64,000 nt of DNA from Wenyingzhuangia sp. (lineage in GTDB: Bacteria; Bacteroidota; Bacteroidia; Flavobacteriales; Flavobacteriaceae), in the NCBI GenBank assembly GCA_020628175.1, contig JAHDFK010000004.1, forward strand, positions 1 through 64,000. The letters are read 5' to 3'. A program made the translations under genes and the position numbers. This document shows, piece by piece, positions 1-9,042 of the stretch (its first letter is position 1; every line of letters begins with the position of its first letter). The notes beneath the pieces were generated by a model that worked only from the letters and a program-made list of their open reading frames with translations, had not been told where the DNA came from and did no database searches.

Positions 1-12
1 TATAAAAGAACT

Positions 13-54
13 AAACCCTATTTTTAAAACTTACACAAATTGTGGGACAGTGTC
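13..54. mobile_element. Terminal fragment of an insertion-like element (copy A)
   Basis: These 42 bases recur identically, in the same orientation, at 19131-19172. There they form one arm of a small element with inverted ends, so I read the sequence as the terminal part of an insertion sequence or MITE. The body of the element would lie to the left, beyond the window. The outer end, read inward, begins GACACTGTCCCACAATTTG. The family cannot be assigned without the transposase; an IS256-like end is only a guess. Confidence 0.6.
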
Positions 55-297
55 CGTTAAACAGTTCTTAAACTTCTCTGCTTCTTTATTATCCATAACT
101 AATGCTATTTTTTTAACAGAAGTATCTATAGAATAGACGTCTATATAGTAACTAAACTTACCTGAAGGTTTGGGTTTAGAAGCTTCAATTTTAAATGTTT
201 TACCTTTAAAATAAGAAGATGCGTACTCTCCTATTTTTTCTTGTGAAAAACTGACTGTACTTACAAGCATTGCTAAAATTCCTACTACTTTTTTCAT
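31..297 (-). pseudogene. Small secreted protein, 3' end replaced by element end
   Basis: The 88-residue reading frame begins with a clear signal peptide (Lys-Lys, hydrophobic stretch, then SFSQ), so the product is probably periplasmic or exported. I do not recognise the mature part, which is rich in Lys and Tyr. The last seven or eight codons (DTVPQFV and the stop) lie inside the repeated element end at 13-54. The natural C-terminus has therefore probably been lost and the stop is supplied by the element. Its upstream leader resembles that of the DUF2130 gene at 11879-13156. It may still be expressed as a short protein, but no function can be given. Confidence 0.6.
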
Positions 298-369
298 AAC
301 TATTATTTTTGTGTTGATTAATAATAGTACAAATGTGCGTAGTAGGTGTGCAATCTATTTTCGTGGTTA

Positions 370-1614
370 TTATTTTTCTAATAAAGAAATAATATTTGTA
401 GCCAGATTAGTATTTAAACTATTTGTAGTGTTAATTGGTAGTACACTTACAAAACCTATTTTACATTGATGAAATGTGTCAGAATCTAAATAATCGGCAC
501 TGTTTACAAAGCTTTTATATTCTTGAGATTTTTCTTCTGCTCCAGGATATAATAATAGTGTTTTTTTAGCCTTCCAATATCTACCATATGCATACATCTG
601 TCTTAAATCTTGTATACTGGCTTTCGTATCGTATGGAATTTTCCATTTGGTATCTACTATATAATCTTCATTATCGATGCAAATTCTAATATCAGGTCGC
701 AAAGTATGGTTTCCTATAAAAGTTGTAGACTGCTGACCATAGACTGTCGTATTTTTTCTACCCTCAGCATATTTTTGTAATTGTTTTAACACAAAAATTT
801 CCCAAAGGTTGTTCATATCAAACAATAAGGCAATCATTTCTTGTTTACCTCCCGATAAATCGGGTGAATAATTTAAAATAATCAGCTTGGCTAAATCTAA
901 TGCCTCTTTGTATGCTATAGATTTTCTATCTAGTTTTACTTTATCAAAATCTTTAACTGTTATATTTTTGGGACTTAATTTAGGAAACTGAAATTCTATT
1001 CTTTTTACAAAATCGTATAGATACGTTCCTTGGGTAAAACCACCAACAATACTTAATGCCTTGTACAATATTTGATGCAAGACATGATCTTTATCATATG
1101 CCTGATGCGTGGTATAAAAACGCTCTTTGTGCACAAGGTTTTTACGTATATTACCTGCAAATTCTAACTTTCCTTTTAAAGCGGTAACATTGTCCGTATG
1201 CTTTCTATATTGTTTTATAAAACCTTGGTGCAGCAAAGTATTTAGTTCTTCTAAATATTTTTCAAAGTAAATTTCTAGTAAATTTACTTTCTGCTTATTT
1301 AACTGTGCTTTGCCTGCATTTTTAACTTTTAGTTTTCCGCAAGTCTTTAACATAGGAATCAAAACATCTTTCCATCTATCATCCGAATCATATTTATCTG
1401 CTTTAGGATGAATTTCTATGGTCAATCCTTTTACTTGTAAAACTCCCACATATTGATTGAATTTTATTCCTTTATAAACAGGCGTAAAATAAGCTCCATT
1501 ATGAGCATCATTTAACTTTAATAATAAATTTAAGTGATGCTCATTAAAACCATCTGTGCCTAGTTTTAAAATTTCATGTTCAAAAACTTGTATGGATTTA
1601 GAGTTATTCAACAC
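370..1614 (-). CDS. mcrC: McrC nuclease subunit of McrBC restriction system
   Basis: This 414-residue protein matches the McrC family in length and layout. The N-terminal half carries the McrB-binding region. The C-terminal half has a PD-(D/E)xK nuclease core: Asp308 in LRPDIR, then Asp321-Thr-Lys323 in IVDTKWK, followed by the conserved QDLRQMYAYGRYW helix near 336-348. In known systems McrC is recruited by the GTP-driven McrB ring and cuts DNA carrying modified cytosine or another mark read by McrB. The start codon lies 11 bases inside the 3' end of the upstream mcrB-like gene, so the two are translationally coupled. No residues needed for catalysis appear to be missing. Confidence 0.93.
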   Translation of the reverse strand: MLNNSKSIQVFEHEILKLGTDGFNEHHLNLLLKLNDAHNGAYFTPVYKGIKFNQYVGVLQVKGLTIEIHPKADKYDSDDRWKDVLIPMLKTCGKLKVKNAGKAQLNKQKVNLLEIYFEKYLEELNTLLHQGFIKQYRKHTDNVTALKGKLEFAGNIRKNLVHKERFYTTHQAYDKDHVLHQILYKALSIVGGFTQGTYLYDFVKRIEFQFPKLSPKNITVKDFDKVKLDRKSIAYKEALDLAKLIILNYSPDLSGGKQEMIALLFDMNNLWEIFVLKQLQKYAEGRKNTTVYGQQSTTFIGNHTLRPDIRICIDNEDYIVDTKWKIPYDTKASIQDLRQMYAYGRYWKAKKTLLLYPGAEEKSQEYKSFVNSADYLDSDTFHQCKIGFVSVLPINTTNSLNTNLATNIISLLEK

Positions 1615-4069
1615 TTGTGGTTTCTTGTGTGTTAGTTATCGTGTTCTTTTTCTTATTATTTAACAAAACATCTACTGCATCTACCACGTTAGAAGCCTCT
1701 ATTTTTTTGAGACGAAACACCTTGGTATTAAAATCTTCTACGTCGTCAACGTCTTTAAAATCTGCAAATAACTTATTTGTATGTTGTTTCACACTTTCCA
1801 CAAAGCCTTCTCCCAACACCAAGCCTATTTTACCATAATCTCCATAAAAGTATTCTTGCAGTAAAGGAACTATGTTATTCTTAAATGTATTTGCTAGATC
1901 TTCTTTAGAATTTATATTCATAAAATAAGAATGTCCTATGGTATGATCTCTATCTATCAGTACTTCTATACGAGAATTTATTGTTTCTAAAATGTCTTTT
2001 AAATAAATACCACCTACTATTTTACCTTCTAACAGTTCAGAATCAGGCATCATTTCTTTAAATACAAACCTACGTCTTAAAGCGGTGTCTAAAGCTTCTA
2101 CAGATCTATCTGCAGTATTCATAGTACCAATAATGTGTAAGTTGTTTGGTACTCCAAATTTTTCTTTGCTATAAGGCAATGTAACTTCTAAGGCTTCTTT
2201 ATTTCCTAAACGTTTGCTTTCTTCTATCAACGTGATTAGTTCTCCAAAAATTGCAGATACATTTCCACGGTTTATTTCGTCTATAATCAAAACCCTATTT
2301 AGGTTATTATTTGAAATAACGGACTTATTAAACATTGTTGTTAACTTGTCTACGTTTACATCTTCTGAATTAAATTGATAAATAGAAGCTTGTGAAATTT
2401 TCTTATCTAAAAATAGTTTAGGAGAACTATTTAACCCTTTTGCCAACCACTTTACCTTTCTATAATGTTTAAAATGAATAGCATTACTGTTTTTATATTC
2501 ATATTCATCAACTAAAACTCCAACGGCATCTACTATCAAATTTCCTAGGGTGGCAAAAACAACATCTCCTACTTTCATGTTGTTTTTAAAAATCATTGAT
2601 GAAGATGCGTGATATTTGGATTCATCTATTAGATCTGGGTTTAATTCATAAAAACCTTCTTTAAAATTAGGATTGGTTATAATATTCAAGTCCTTATCAC
2701 CACCCCACCCTAATGCTATATAGTTATTATTTAAACACCAATCATGAATTTCTTTCCTATGTTTCCCACCTAAGCTCATTTTATAGAAATTACAATTTGT
2801 AAAGTCTATATTATCACCCGCCTCTATTTTTGGTATCGTTAAAGATTCTATAGCTATTTTTTTAAACAAACCATCCTCTATATCATAAGTAACATCACCG
2901 TCTTCTGATTGAGGCTTAATACCTTCTACAAAATCTTCGTAAGCCATAGATTGATGAAACGTAGTAAATACAATTTGTCCCTCTTTTACCAAACGACCAT
3001 ATTCTTCTTTTAATAGCTCCCTATCCACAGAAATATCAAATTCTGGATTTGCAATAGCAACGGATTTGTTTATAGTATTGTAGGTTTTTCCTGTTCCTGG
3101 AGGTCCGTACAATATTTGGTTTAGAGGAAAACTCATTGGTGTTTTTTTATTTATGGTGTTATAGCCATTTTCAGGTTCCGAAGCGATTAAATTTAATTCA
3201 GTACTTAAAAACTCTATGTATGCTTTAATTGCAGCTGAATAAAAGCCTTTTGTTCCATAAGATTTTTTCTCGTAGGCATATTTACCATTAAGATCTTTCT
3301 GGTTAAGTATTAAATCTTCATATAATTCTTCTAATACAATTATATTAGTCTCTGTATAAACTTCTATATTAAATACGGTTGTAAGAATTTTTATAGCACT
3401 TATGTAAGAGCTACTCTTATTGCTTTTTTCAGTATTTACTTTATCCAACCATTTTTTAAACTCAACTGCTTTGGAGTTGTACTTATCATAATGTTGCCAA
3501 AGTTCTTTAGTAAAAGAAAAATAATCTTGCTCTCTTTGTTTAGAAAGTATAAAATCATTTAAATCTCCATATGCTTCAGGTACAGTTTCTACATTAAATT
3601 TAGAATTTGCTACAAAACGTAAGGCTTCTTTTTTAAAAATATTAACAACAGCAAAATTGCTATACAAAAAAGCTATTTTCCACTTATAAGCATCTCCAAG
3701 ATCAATACTTTCTATCGCGTTTAAATTATTACTTGTAGTTAATTTAACAATTTCTATAATTAATGACTTTACTGTATCAAAAGCTTCTTGTGACGTACTC
3801 CCATATTTAGTATGCCATGCATATGCTTCATCATTATCTCTATTAGTAGCAGATTCTGTTTTAGACGTAGTATTCATTTTATAAACACCAAATTTATAAG
3901 AACTCCCTCCTACAATACTCCCTAATGTTCTGGTTTTATGCTCTAACCAATAACAAAAAGAATTATCTCTATTAGTATCCGTATATTCTTCTAATGTCAT
4001 TTTTTCTAAACGAATTATAGGCCACTCATTTAAAAATTCTTCTTTTAGTTTATATAATTTCTCGTTCAT
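1604..4069 (-). CDS. mcrB: McrB-type AAA+ NTPase with internal EVE/PUA-like domain
   Basis: This 821-residue protein is the motor and recognition subunit of the McrBC pair. Residues 1-300 are an N-terminal region I do not recognise with certainty. The AAA+ module has Walker A GPPGTGKT at 322-329, the McrB-type FHQSMAYEDFVEGIKP at 371-386, Walker B VLIIDEIN at 593-600, and MNTADRS at 650-656. Between the second and third motifs, about 420-580, sits an extra domain with EVE/PUA-like features (IALGWGG, then VGDVVFATLGN and DAVGVLVDEYEY). EVE domains bind modified bases, so this insert may be the mark reader. The gene is followed at once by mcrC, with an 11-base overlap. Confidence 0.9.
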   Translation of the reverse strand: MNEKLYKLKEEFLNEWPIIRLEKMTLEEYTDTNRDNSFCYWLEHKTRTLGSIVGGSSYKFGVYKMNTTSKTESATNRDNDEAYAWHTKYGSTSQEAFDTVKSLIIEIVKLTTSNNLNAIESIDLGDAYKWKIAFLYSNFAVVNIFKKEALRFVANSKFNVETVPEAYGDLNDFILSKQREQDYFSFTKELWQHYDKYNSKAVEFKKWLDKVNTEKSNKSSSYISAIKILTTVFNIEVYTETNIIVLEELYEDLILNQKDLNGKYAYEKKSYGTKGFYSAAIKAYIEFLSTELNLIASEPENGYNTINKKTPMSFPLNQILYGPPGTGKTYNTINKSVAIANPEFDISVDRELLKEEYGRLVKEGQIVFTTFHQSMAYEDFVEGIKPQSEDGDVTYDIEDGLFKKIAIESLTIPKIEAGDNIDFTNCNFYKMSLGGKHRKEIHDWCLNNNYIALGWGGDKDLNIITNPNFKEGFYELNPDLIDESKYHASSSMIFKNNMKVGDVVFATLGNLIVDAVGVLVDEYEYKNSNAIHFKHYRKVKWLAKGLNSSPKLFLDKKISQASIYQFNSEDVNVDKLTTMFNKSVISNNNLNRVLIIDEINRGNVSAIFGELITLIEESKRLGNKEALEVTLPYSKEKFGVPNNLHIIGTMNTADRSVEALDTALRRRFVFKEMMPDSELLEGKIVGGIYLKDILETINSRIEVLIDRDHTIGHSYFMNINSKEDLANTFKNNIVPLLQEYFYGDYGKIGLVLGEGFVESVKQHTNKLFADFKDVDDVEDFNTKVFRLKKIEASNVVDAVDVLLNNKKKNTITNTQETTSVE

Positions 4070-4477
4070 TTATTTGAATTATTTCTTTAAAAAATAATTT
4101 AACATATCTCTTAACTTCCTAGCAATTTATTTAGTTGAATATTCTGTTTCACTCCTCTCTCAATATATATCAATATCTCCCACTGAATAGGTTCTTAACT
4201 GTATCATTTTTTCTTCAACCACAATACCTCCAACTACAAAACCACTTCATGTTTTTATTATTTTTCCTAATACAGCCATTATATTTGTTTTGTTATATTC
4301 GATGTTAAAGCCTCAAACTTTAAATTCTATTGAGCTTATTTTTTTTGCACTTGATTACGGCTCAAGGGGTTCTCTTTTAAAAAATAGATTTAAAAATTTT
4401 ACTCTAATACAGGTATGTTTTCATTCATAACAATTAAATACTGTTATACAACATGTTATATATTACCTTAAAGAATT
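4070..4477. other. Gene-free gap between mcrB and hsdR
   Basis: This stretch of about 400 bases separates two restriction systems. It has no credible reading frame on either strand and no convincing hairpin or repeat. It should contain the promoter of mcrBC, on the minus strand near 4100, and the end of the hsdR transcript, but I cannot point to either. Confidence 0.5.
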
Positions 4478-7400
4478 TCATGCAATACTATTACCGTTTA
4501 CCTCATTAATAATAGCTACTAAATTGACTACTTTATCCTTTTCAAATAATCCTAAAATACCATTGTCCGCATTTTCTGTAAACGGCATGGTAGATGACAA
4601 TAAAGCCTTATCTAAAACTCCATTGTTATTAAAAAACTCTATTAAGCGATCAATAAAACGAATTTGTAGAGCGTTTAAATTATTTTTTTGGATAAAATCT
4701 GCAAACAAATTATTAGCAACTTCTATATCTAAACCAATAATAGAACGTACAAACTTTCCTAAATCTACTGTGCTTGTAATATCTTTTAATTTTTCTTTAG
4801 GCACTTCTGTTTCTTTCAATAAAAAAGTCTCCAGCAACTCTAATTCCTTAATGGTTACGGGTAAGTTTTTATATAGTTTATTGATCACTAAGTAATCTTT
4901 ATGATTACTTACAAACTGTTCTACTTTCTTTTTATAAACCTCCAAACTATTGGCTCCGTAAGCTAAAACATCTATCTCTCTAACACCTTGAATTGTATCT
5001 TCAAAATCTCCATACACAGGAGTTAATGTTTCCGTTTCTAAAAACTTCATTAACTCTCTAATGTCTTTTCTTAAAACATCCAATCTATCAATTGGCAAAT
5101 TTTCTATAAACCCTTCTGTTTGAATGTTCTTTAGTATTGGTAAATGTGTGGCTACTGCAGGCACATTTCTTTTCTTTTCTAACCTTTGAGCAATTGTAGC
5201 CAACCTATCTGTAAAACTTTCTTCAGCCTTTTTATCTGTTAAAATTTTAGCCAATTGCAACTTGTAGCAAAGAATATCCAAACGGATCGCTTTTTCATCC
5301 TTATCAACCCCATACAATAAAGACAAGTCATCTTTTAAATCTATTTCATCGGCTTGAGAAATAATTTGCCAATTTGTACGATCTGAATAATAATGTACTG
5401 TTTTTAAAACTTTACGAACTTCAAATCTTTTAGTATCTAAAGCAGCAACGGTTTGGTGTAAGTGATCTGTAATTTCTACAGCATAAACATCTTCTTCTTT
5501 AGTAGCTTTTACATTGTTACGAATGGCTTGTACAATATCTAATTGCACGTCAAATAATTGTTGTGAAATAGATTTTGCTTGTTTCGAAGTATACCCATCA
5601 GGATGTGCATCAAAAAACTCAAAATTGTTACAGAAATCAAAAATGACAAATTCTTTTTTATCCATATCTGGACCAAAAAGATTAGGACACAAACGTGTTC
5701 CTCTTCCAATCATTTGCCAAAATTTAGAAGATGATTTTACTTTTTTAAAGAAAATTAAATTTACCACTCTAGGAGCATCCACTCCGGTATCCATCATATC
5801 TACAGAAATAGCAATTTGTGGGTCTACTTCTTTTTTCTCATCACAAAATTTCTCTAATAAATCTTGTGCTTTATCGTTGTAATTGTCAATTACTTGCGCA
5901 AAAGAATTTGCGTATTCAGGATAATTTTTATCAAAACGTTCTTTTATAAAAACAGCGTGTTTGTGGTTTTTAGCAAACAAAATGGTTTTTCCTATTTTGT
6001 CTCCGCCAGCTACTTTTATTCCGTTATTCATCAAAAAATCTAATACTTTATCTACAGTATCTGCATTGAATAAAAAGCTATTTATTTGGCTTGCTCCTAT
6101 TTCTTGTTCTTGGTAATCTTCTGTGTTTAAGGTAGGATCTCCAAACAAAGCTTCGTATTCCTCTTTTTCCTTATCAGAAAGGTTTTTGTACTTTAAACCG
6201 TCGTTTGGTAATTTTAAAGGAACTTCTATAGCCTTAGGAGGAACCAAAAATTTATCAGCAACAGCTTTGTTTAATTCGTACCCAAAGGTGGCATCTTCAT
6301 CTTCTATGTTAAACAATTCAAACGTATTTTTATCTATATCTTTTTTAGGTGTTGCTGTTAACCCTATCAAAATAGCATCAAAATAATCAAAAATATCTTT
6401 GTACTTATTGTACACAGAACGGTGTGCTTCATCAATAATAATTACATCAAAATGACCTACACCATAATAGTTTTCATCTGTTCCTTTGGTCTTGTTTATT
6501 TTATTTAAAATGGTAGGATAGGTAGAAAAAACCAACCTCGTTCCCTTATCTTCTTTGTCTTTGGTTAAATCTATACCCGCTAAATTAGGAAGTTGATTTT
6601 TAAAAGCGTTTTTAGCTTGCGTAACTAAAGCATTTCTATCGGCTAAAAACAATACTCTTTTTGCCCAATTACACTTGGTAAACATGTCTACCATAGCAGC
6701 TGCAGTTCGTGTTTTTCCTACACCTGTAGCCATCACTAATAATGCTTCTCTATTTTTAGCACGTAACTCATTATTCTTACCCGTTACCACTAAATTCTCC
6801 GCAACTCTTTTTATCGCTTCTAACTGGTAAGGTCTACCCGCAATGTCTTTGTCTACTTCAAAAGTACGAATGTCTATTCTAGAGTTTCTGCGCTGTATTC
6901 TTAATTCTAATTCCTCTTGTGTATAAAAGCCATGTACTTGTCTAGGTTTTTCAAAAGTATCGTCTACTATAAAAGTTTCATAACCATTGGTATAATATAT
7001 AATAGGTCTTTGCCCTTTTTCCGCTTCCAAACAATCGGCATACAATTCTGCTTGGTGTACTCCTTTTTTTGCACTGTGTAAGGTACTTTTAGCCTCCACG
7101 ACTGCCAAAGGAGATCCGTTAGTAGACCACAAAACATAATCTACATAGCCCTTACCTGATGGATTAGTTACTGGTGGCATTCCTGTAACTGGATATTCAA
7201 TATCTAATCCTTTTTTTAAATTTTTCCAGCCAGCTTCAGAAAGCATTAAATCTACCAATAACAACCTGGTTTCAGCTTCAGTACTTAATTGTGGTATAAC
7301 CTCTTCGTTAACAGCATCTCGTTTACGTTCTTCTTTACGATTCTTAATTTCTTGCTTTTGTTTTTCTAACTGTCTTTTTAAGACTTCGTTTTCTTCCGCG

Positions 7401-7927
7401 AGCTTTTGTTGTTCTTGCTGTGCTTTTTCAAAAGCTGCGACTGCTTTATTTAATTCTTCTGCTTTAGTTACAGCAGCTGCTTTGCTAACGTTAGTTTGTT
7501 CTCCTTGTGGAATTTTTTCTTCAGAGAATTGAAAAACACCTCTTTCGTAAGATGCACCGTAATATATATTTAGATAAGACAACACCTCGTACATGTACTT
7601 TAAAGATTTTAAAGACTTATTGGTGTTTATTTTGGTACCATGGGCAGCATCGTTTCCTATTCTACGTACAATATCTGCGGCTTGTAAAATACTGGGTTTT
7701 ATATTGTCTTTAAAATCCTGATGCTTTAACATCGCTGCTAGGTTGGTATCATAAGGAGTCGACAAATCTTCATCGTTAGCATACAACCATTTTACAGTTT
7801 TTTCTAAAGTTGCCCTACACATAATAGCTGCATAAACAGGTATGGTAAATGTGTGCTTTTCTGCTTCTCTTATATCCTGATAAATTTCTAAAAACTGCTG
7901 TTCTAAAAACTGAAAATTACTTTGCAT
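4478..7927 (-). CDS. hsdR: Type I restriction enzyme R subunit (HsdR)
   Basis: This is the ATP-dependent translocase and nuclease subunit of a type I system. An N-terminal DUF4145-like segment is followed by a long Gln/Glu/Lys coiled coil at about 155-215. The nuclease domain has VDYVLW and VVEAK near 271-289. The helicase core has ATGVGKT near 409-415 and DEAH near 508-511, followed by LTATP and the C-terminal HsdM-docking region (numbering counts from the upstream Met). I start at the Met in MQSNFQ because the nine residues before it (MFFVRKKKK) look non-coding; an in-frame ATG exists at 7954. The gene lies downstream of hsdM and hsdS but is separated from them by a repeat-flanked DUF559 gene. 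Confidence 0.93.
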   Translation of the reverse strand: MQSNFQFLEQQFLEIYQDIREAEKHTFTIPVYAAIMCRATLEKTVKWLYANDEDLSTPYDTNLAAMLKHQDFKDNIKPSILQAADIVRRIGNDAAHGTKINTNKSLKSLKYMYEVLSYLNIYYGASYERGVFQFSEEKIPQGEQTNVSKAAAVTKAEELNKAVAAFEKAQQEQQKLAEENEVLKRQLEKQKQEIKNRKEERKRDAVNEEVIPQLSTEAETRLLLVDLMLSEAGWKNLKKGLDIEYPVTGMPPVTNPSGKGYVDYVLWSTNGSPLAVVEAKSTLHSAKKGVHQAELYADCLEAEKGQRPIIYYTNGYETFIVDDTFEKPRQVHGFYTQEELELRIQRRNSRIDIRTFEVDKDIAGRPYQLEAIKRVAENLVVTGKNNELRAKNREALLVMATGVGKTRTAAAMVDMFTKCNWAKRVLFLADRNALVTQAKNAFKNQLPNLAGIDLTKDKEDKGTRLVFSTYPTILNKINKTKGTDENYYGVGHFDVIIIDEAHRSVYNKYKDIFDYFDAILIGLTATPKKDIDKNTFELFNIEDEDATFGYELNKAVADKFLVPPKAIEVPLKLPNDGLKYKNLSDKEKEEYEALFGDPTLNTEDYQEQEIGASQINSFLFNADTVDKVLDFLMNNGIKVAGGDKIGKTILFAKNHKHAVFIKERFDKNYPEYANSFAQVIDNYNDKAQDLLEKFCDEKKEVDPQIAISVDMMDTGVDAPRVVNLIFFKKVKSSSKFWQMIGRGTRLCPNLFGPDMDKKEFVIFDFCNNFEFFDAHPDGYTSKQAKSISQQLFDVQLDIVQAIRNNVKATKEEDVYAVEITDHLHQTVAALDTKRFEVRKVLKTVHYYSDRTNWQIISQADEIDLKDDLSLLYGVDKDEKAIRLDILCYKLQLAKILTDKKAEESFTDRLATIAQRLEKKRNVPAVATHLPILKNIQTEGFIENLPIDRLDVLRKDIRELMKFLETETLTPVYGDFEDTIQGVREIDVLAYGANSLEVYKKKVEQFVSNHKDYLVINKLYKNLPVTIKELELLETFLLKETEVPKEKLKDITSTVDLGKFVRSIIGLDIEVANNLFADFIQKNNLNALQIRFIDRLIEFFNNNGVLDKALLSSTMPFTENADNGILGLFEKDKVVNLVAIINEVNGNSIA

Positions 7928-8114
7928 CTTTTTCTTTTTTCTTACAAAAAACATTCATAGCCAATATGCTGCTTTTGTTTGCTCTTTTTAAACACTAATA
8001 TACAATGAGTCTTGTAATAAAGTCTTATAAATACAACGGATTATTTTTATAATTAATGATAAAAATTACTTCTACTTAAACTCTATCTTTTATTTTGAAA
8101 ATAGCACAGCCACA

Positions 8115-8178
8115 TAGCCTTCATGTTTGCCTGTAACACACCTACCTAATCTCCATGTTTGCGTATATTACAACCACC
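8115..8178. repeat. Two degenerate 32-bp tandem units
   Basis: Two units, 8115-8146 and 8147-8178, match the array at 8759-8950 in period and in the core 'tctccatg.ttgcgtatattaca', but with several mismatches. They run directly into the stem-loop at 8179, just as the right-hand array runs into its own stem-loop. The 160 bases between hsdR and this point (7955-8114) show nothing recognisable. Confidence 0.75.
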
Positions 8179-8252
8179 TAGCCTCACTCGAGGGAGGAAT
8201 GTTACGTGTAGTCCACTCCTAGAAGGAGTGATTAGGCGAGATGTACACATAC
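8179..8252. repeat. Stem-loop repeat, left copy
   Basis: About 74 bases that match the copy at 8951-9024 in the same orientation with scattered differences. The second hairpin (cactcctagaaggagtg, near 8214-8230) is intact, while the first is partly decayed. It lies just downstream of the DUF559 gene. Together with the right-hand copy it forms direct repeats around that gene. Confidence 0.75.
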
Positions 8253-8317
8253 CTGTATATGCGTATATTTTCCTCTTAAATGGATATATATGCAATTACC
8301 TCACTTAAAAAAGAATA

Positions 8318-8680
8318 TTAAGAATGATATTGCACAACATTATATAGTTTTTTCAAAACAGATGGCATGTCTTTTTTTACGTCTGTATTTGTAAAACGGA
8401 TAAAACGAACTCCTTGTTCTTCTAACATTGTTTGTCTTCTGGCATCGTAATCTTGTTTGTTATTGTGGCTAGACCCATCTATTTCTATAGCCAATTGTAA
8501 AGAATAGCAGTAAAAATCTACAATAAAGTGCAACATGGGTACTTGCCTATGAAATTGTACTCCCAAAGCTTTTCCCTTAATTTTTTGCCATAACAATACT
8601 TCAGAAAGTGTGCTATTGTTACGTAAGTACCTTGCTTTCTCTCGGAGACCTTTGTCATAAGGGATTATAATTCTTTTCAT
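8318..8680 (-). CDS. DUF559 (Vsr-like) endonuclease-domain protein
   Basis: This 120-residue protein fits the DUF559 family, a small Vsr-like PD-(D/E)xK fold. Visible features are the N-terminal ARYLRNNSTLSEVLLWQKIK helix, the GVQFHRQVPM strand, IVDFYCYSLQLAIEIDGSSH carrying the acidic Asp and Glu residues, and RRQTMLEEQGVRFIRFTNTDV at the end. The family is common in Bacteroidota, often without a known partner. Here it lies between hsdS and hsdR and is flanked on both sides by direct copies of a stem-loop plus 32-bp tandem units, so it may be part of a mobile or repeat-associated unit rather than the restriction system. A nicking or mismatch-type activity is possible but unproven. Confidence 0.88.
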   Translation of the reverse strand: MKRIIIPYDKGLREKARYLRNNSTLSEVLLWQKIKGKALGVQFHRQVPMLHFIVDFYCYSLQLAIEIDGSSHNNKQDYDARRQTMLEEQGVRFIRFTNTDVKKDMPSVLKKLYNVVQYHS

Positions 8681-8728
8681 AAAAGCTTTTTTATACCTAA
8701 GTTAAGAAATATAATACATAAGTGTGTA

Positions 8729-8950
8729 TACTCCCTATGTTTACGTTACACATCCTCCTAGCCTCCATGCTTACGTATATTACACCCTCCTAGCCTCCAT
8801 GCTTACATATATTACACCCTCCTAGCCTCCATGCTTACGTATATTACACCCTCCTAGCCTCCATGCTTACGTATATTACACCCACCTAGCCTCCATGCTT
8901 ACATATATTACACCCTCCTAGCCTCCATGCTTACGTATATTACACCCTCC
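8729..8950. repeat. Tandem array of a 32-bp unit, six near-identical copies
   Basis: Six contiguous units start at 8759, 8791, 8823, 8855, 8887 and 8919, each 32 bases with only single-base differences (for example ttacgtatat or ttacatatat, and ccctcc or cccacc). A degenerate 30-base unit precedes them at 8729-8758. The array runs without a gap into the stem-loop at 8951, which shares the first eight bases of the unit. There are no spacers, so this is not a CRISPR array. It occupies the upstream region of the DUF559 gene. Confidence 0.92.
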
Positions 8951-9024
8951 TAGCCTCCCTCGAGGGAGGAATGTTACGTACAAGTCCCTCCTCGAGGAGG
9001 GATTAAGGGAGGTGTATACATAAC
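8951..9024. repeat. Stem-loop repeat, right copy
   Basis: Two perfect 16-bp palindromes lie close together: cctccctcgagggagg at 8954-8969 and ccctcctcgaggaggg at 8986-9001. The outer cctccc (8954) can also pair with gggagg at 9007-9012. It begins 19 bases beyond the stop codon of hsdS, so it could act as a transcript terminator or processing site, but its near-copy at 8179-8252 marks it as a dispersed repeat. Confidence 0.85.
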
Positions 9025-9042
9025 CCCACCAAAACACCAATA

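Noticed and set aside
4070..4477. Decayed gene or attachment site in the gap
   Set aside because: No frame, repeat or tRNA fragment could be found; AT-rich noise explains what is seen.
4524..4895. Plus-strand reading frame inside hsdR
   Set aside because: It is the antisense shadow of hsdR, with Ser/Phe/Asn-rich composition and no family match; the same applies to other plus-strand frames inside minus-strand genes.
8759..8950. CRISPR array
   Set aside because: The 32-bp units are contiguous with no spacers, and there are no cas genes; the unit derives from the adjacent stem-loop.
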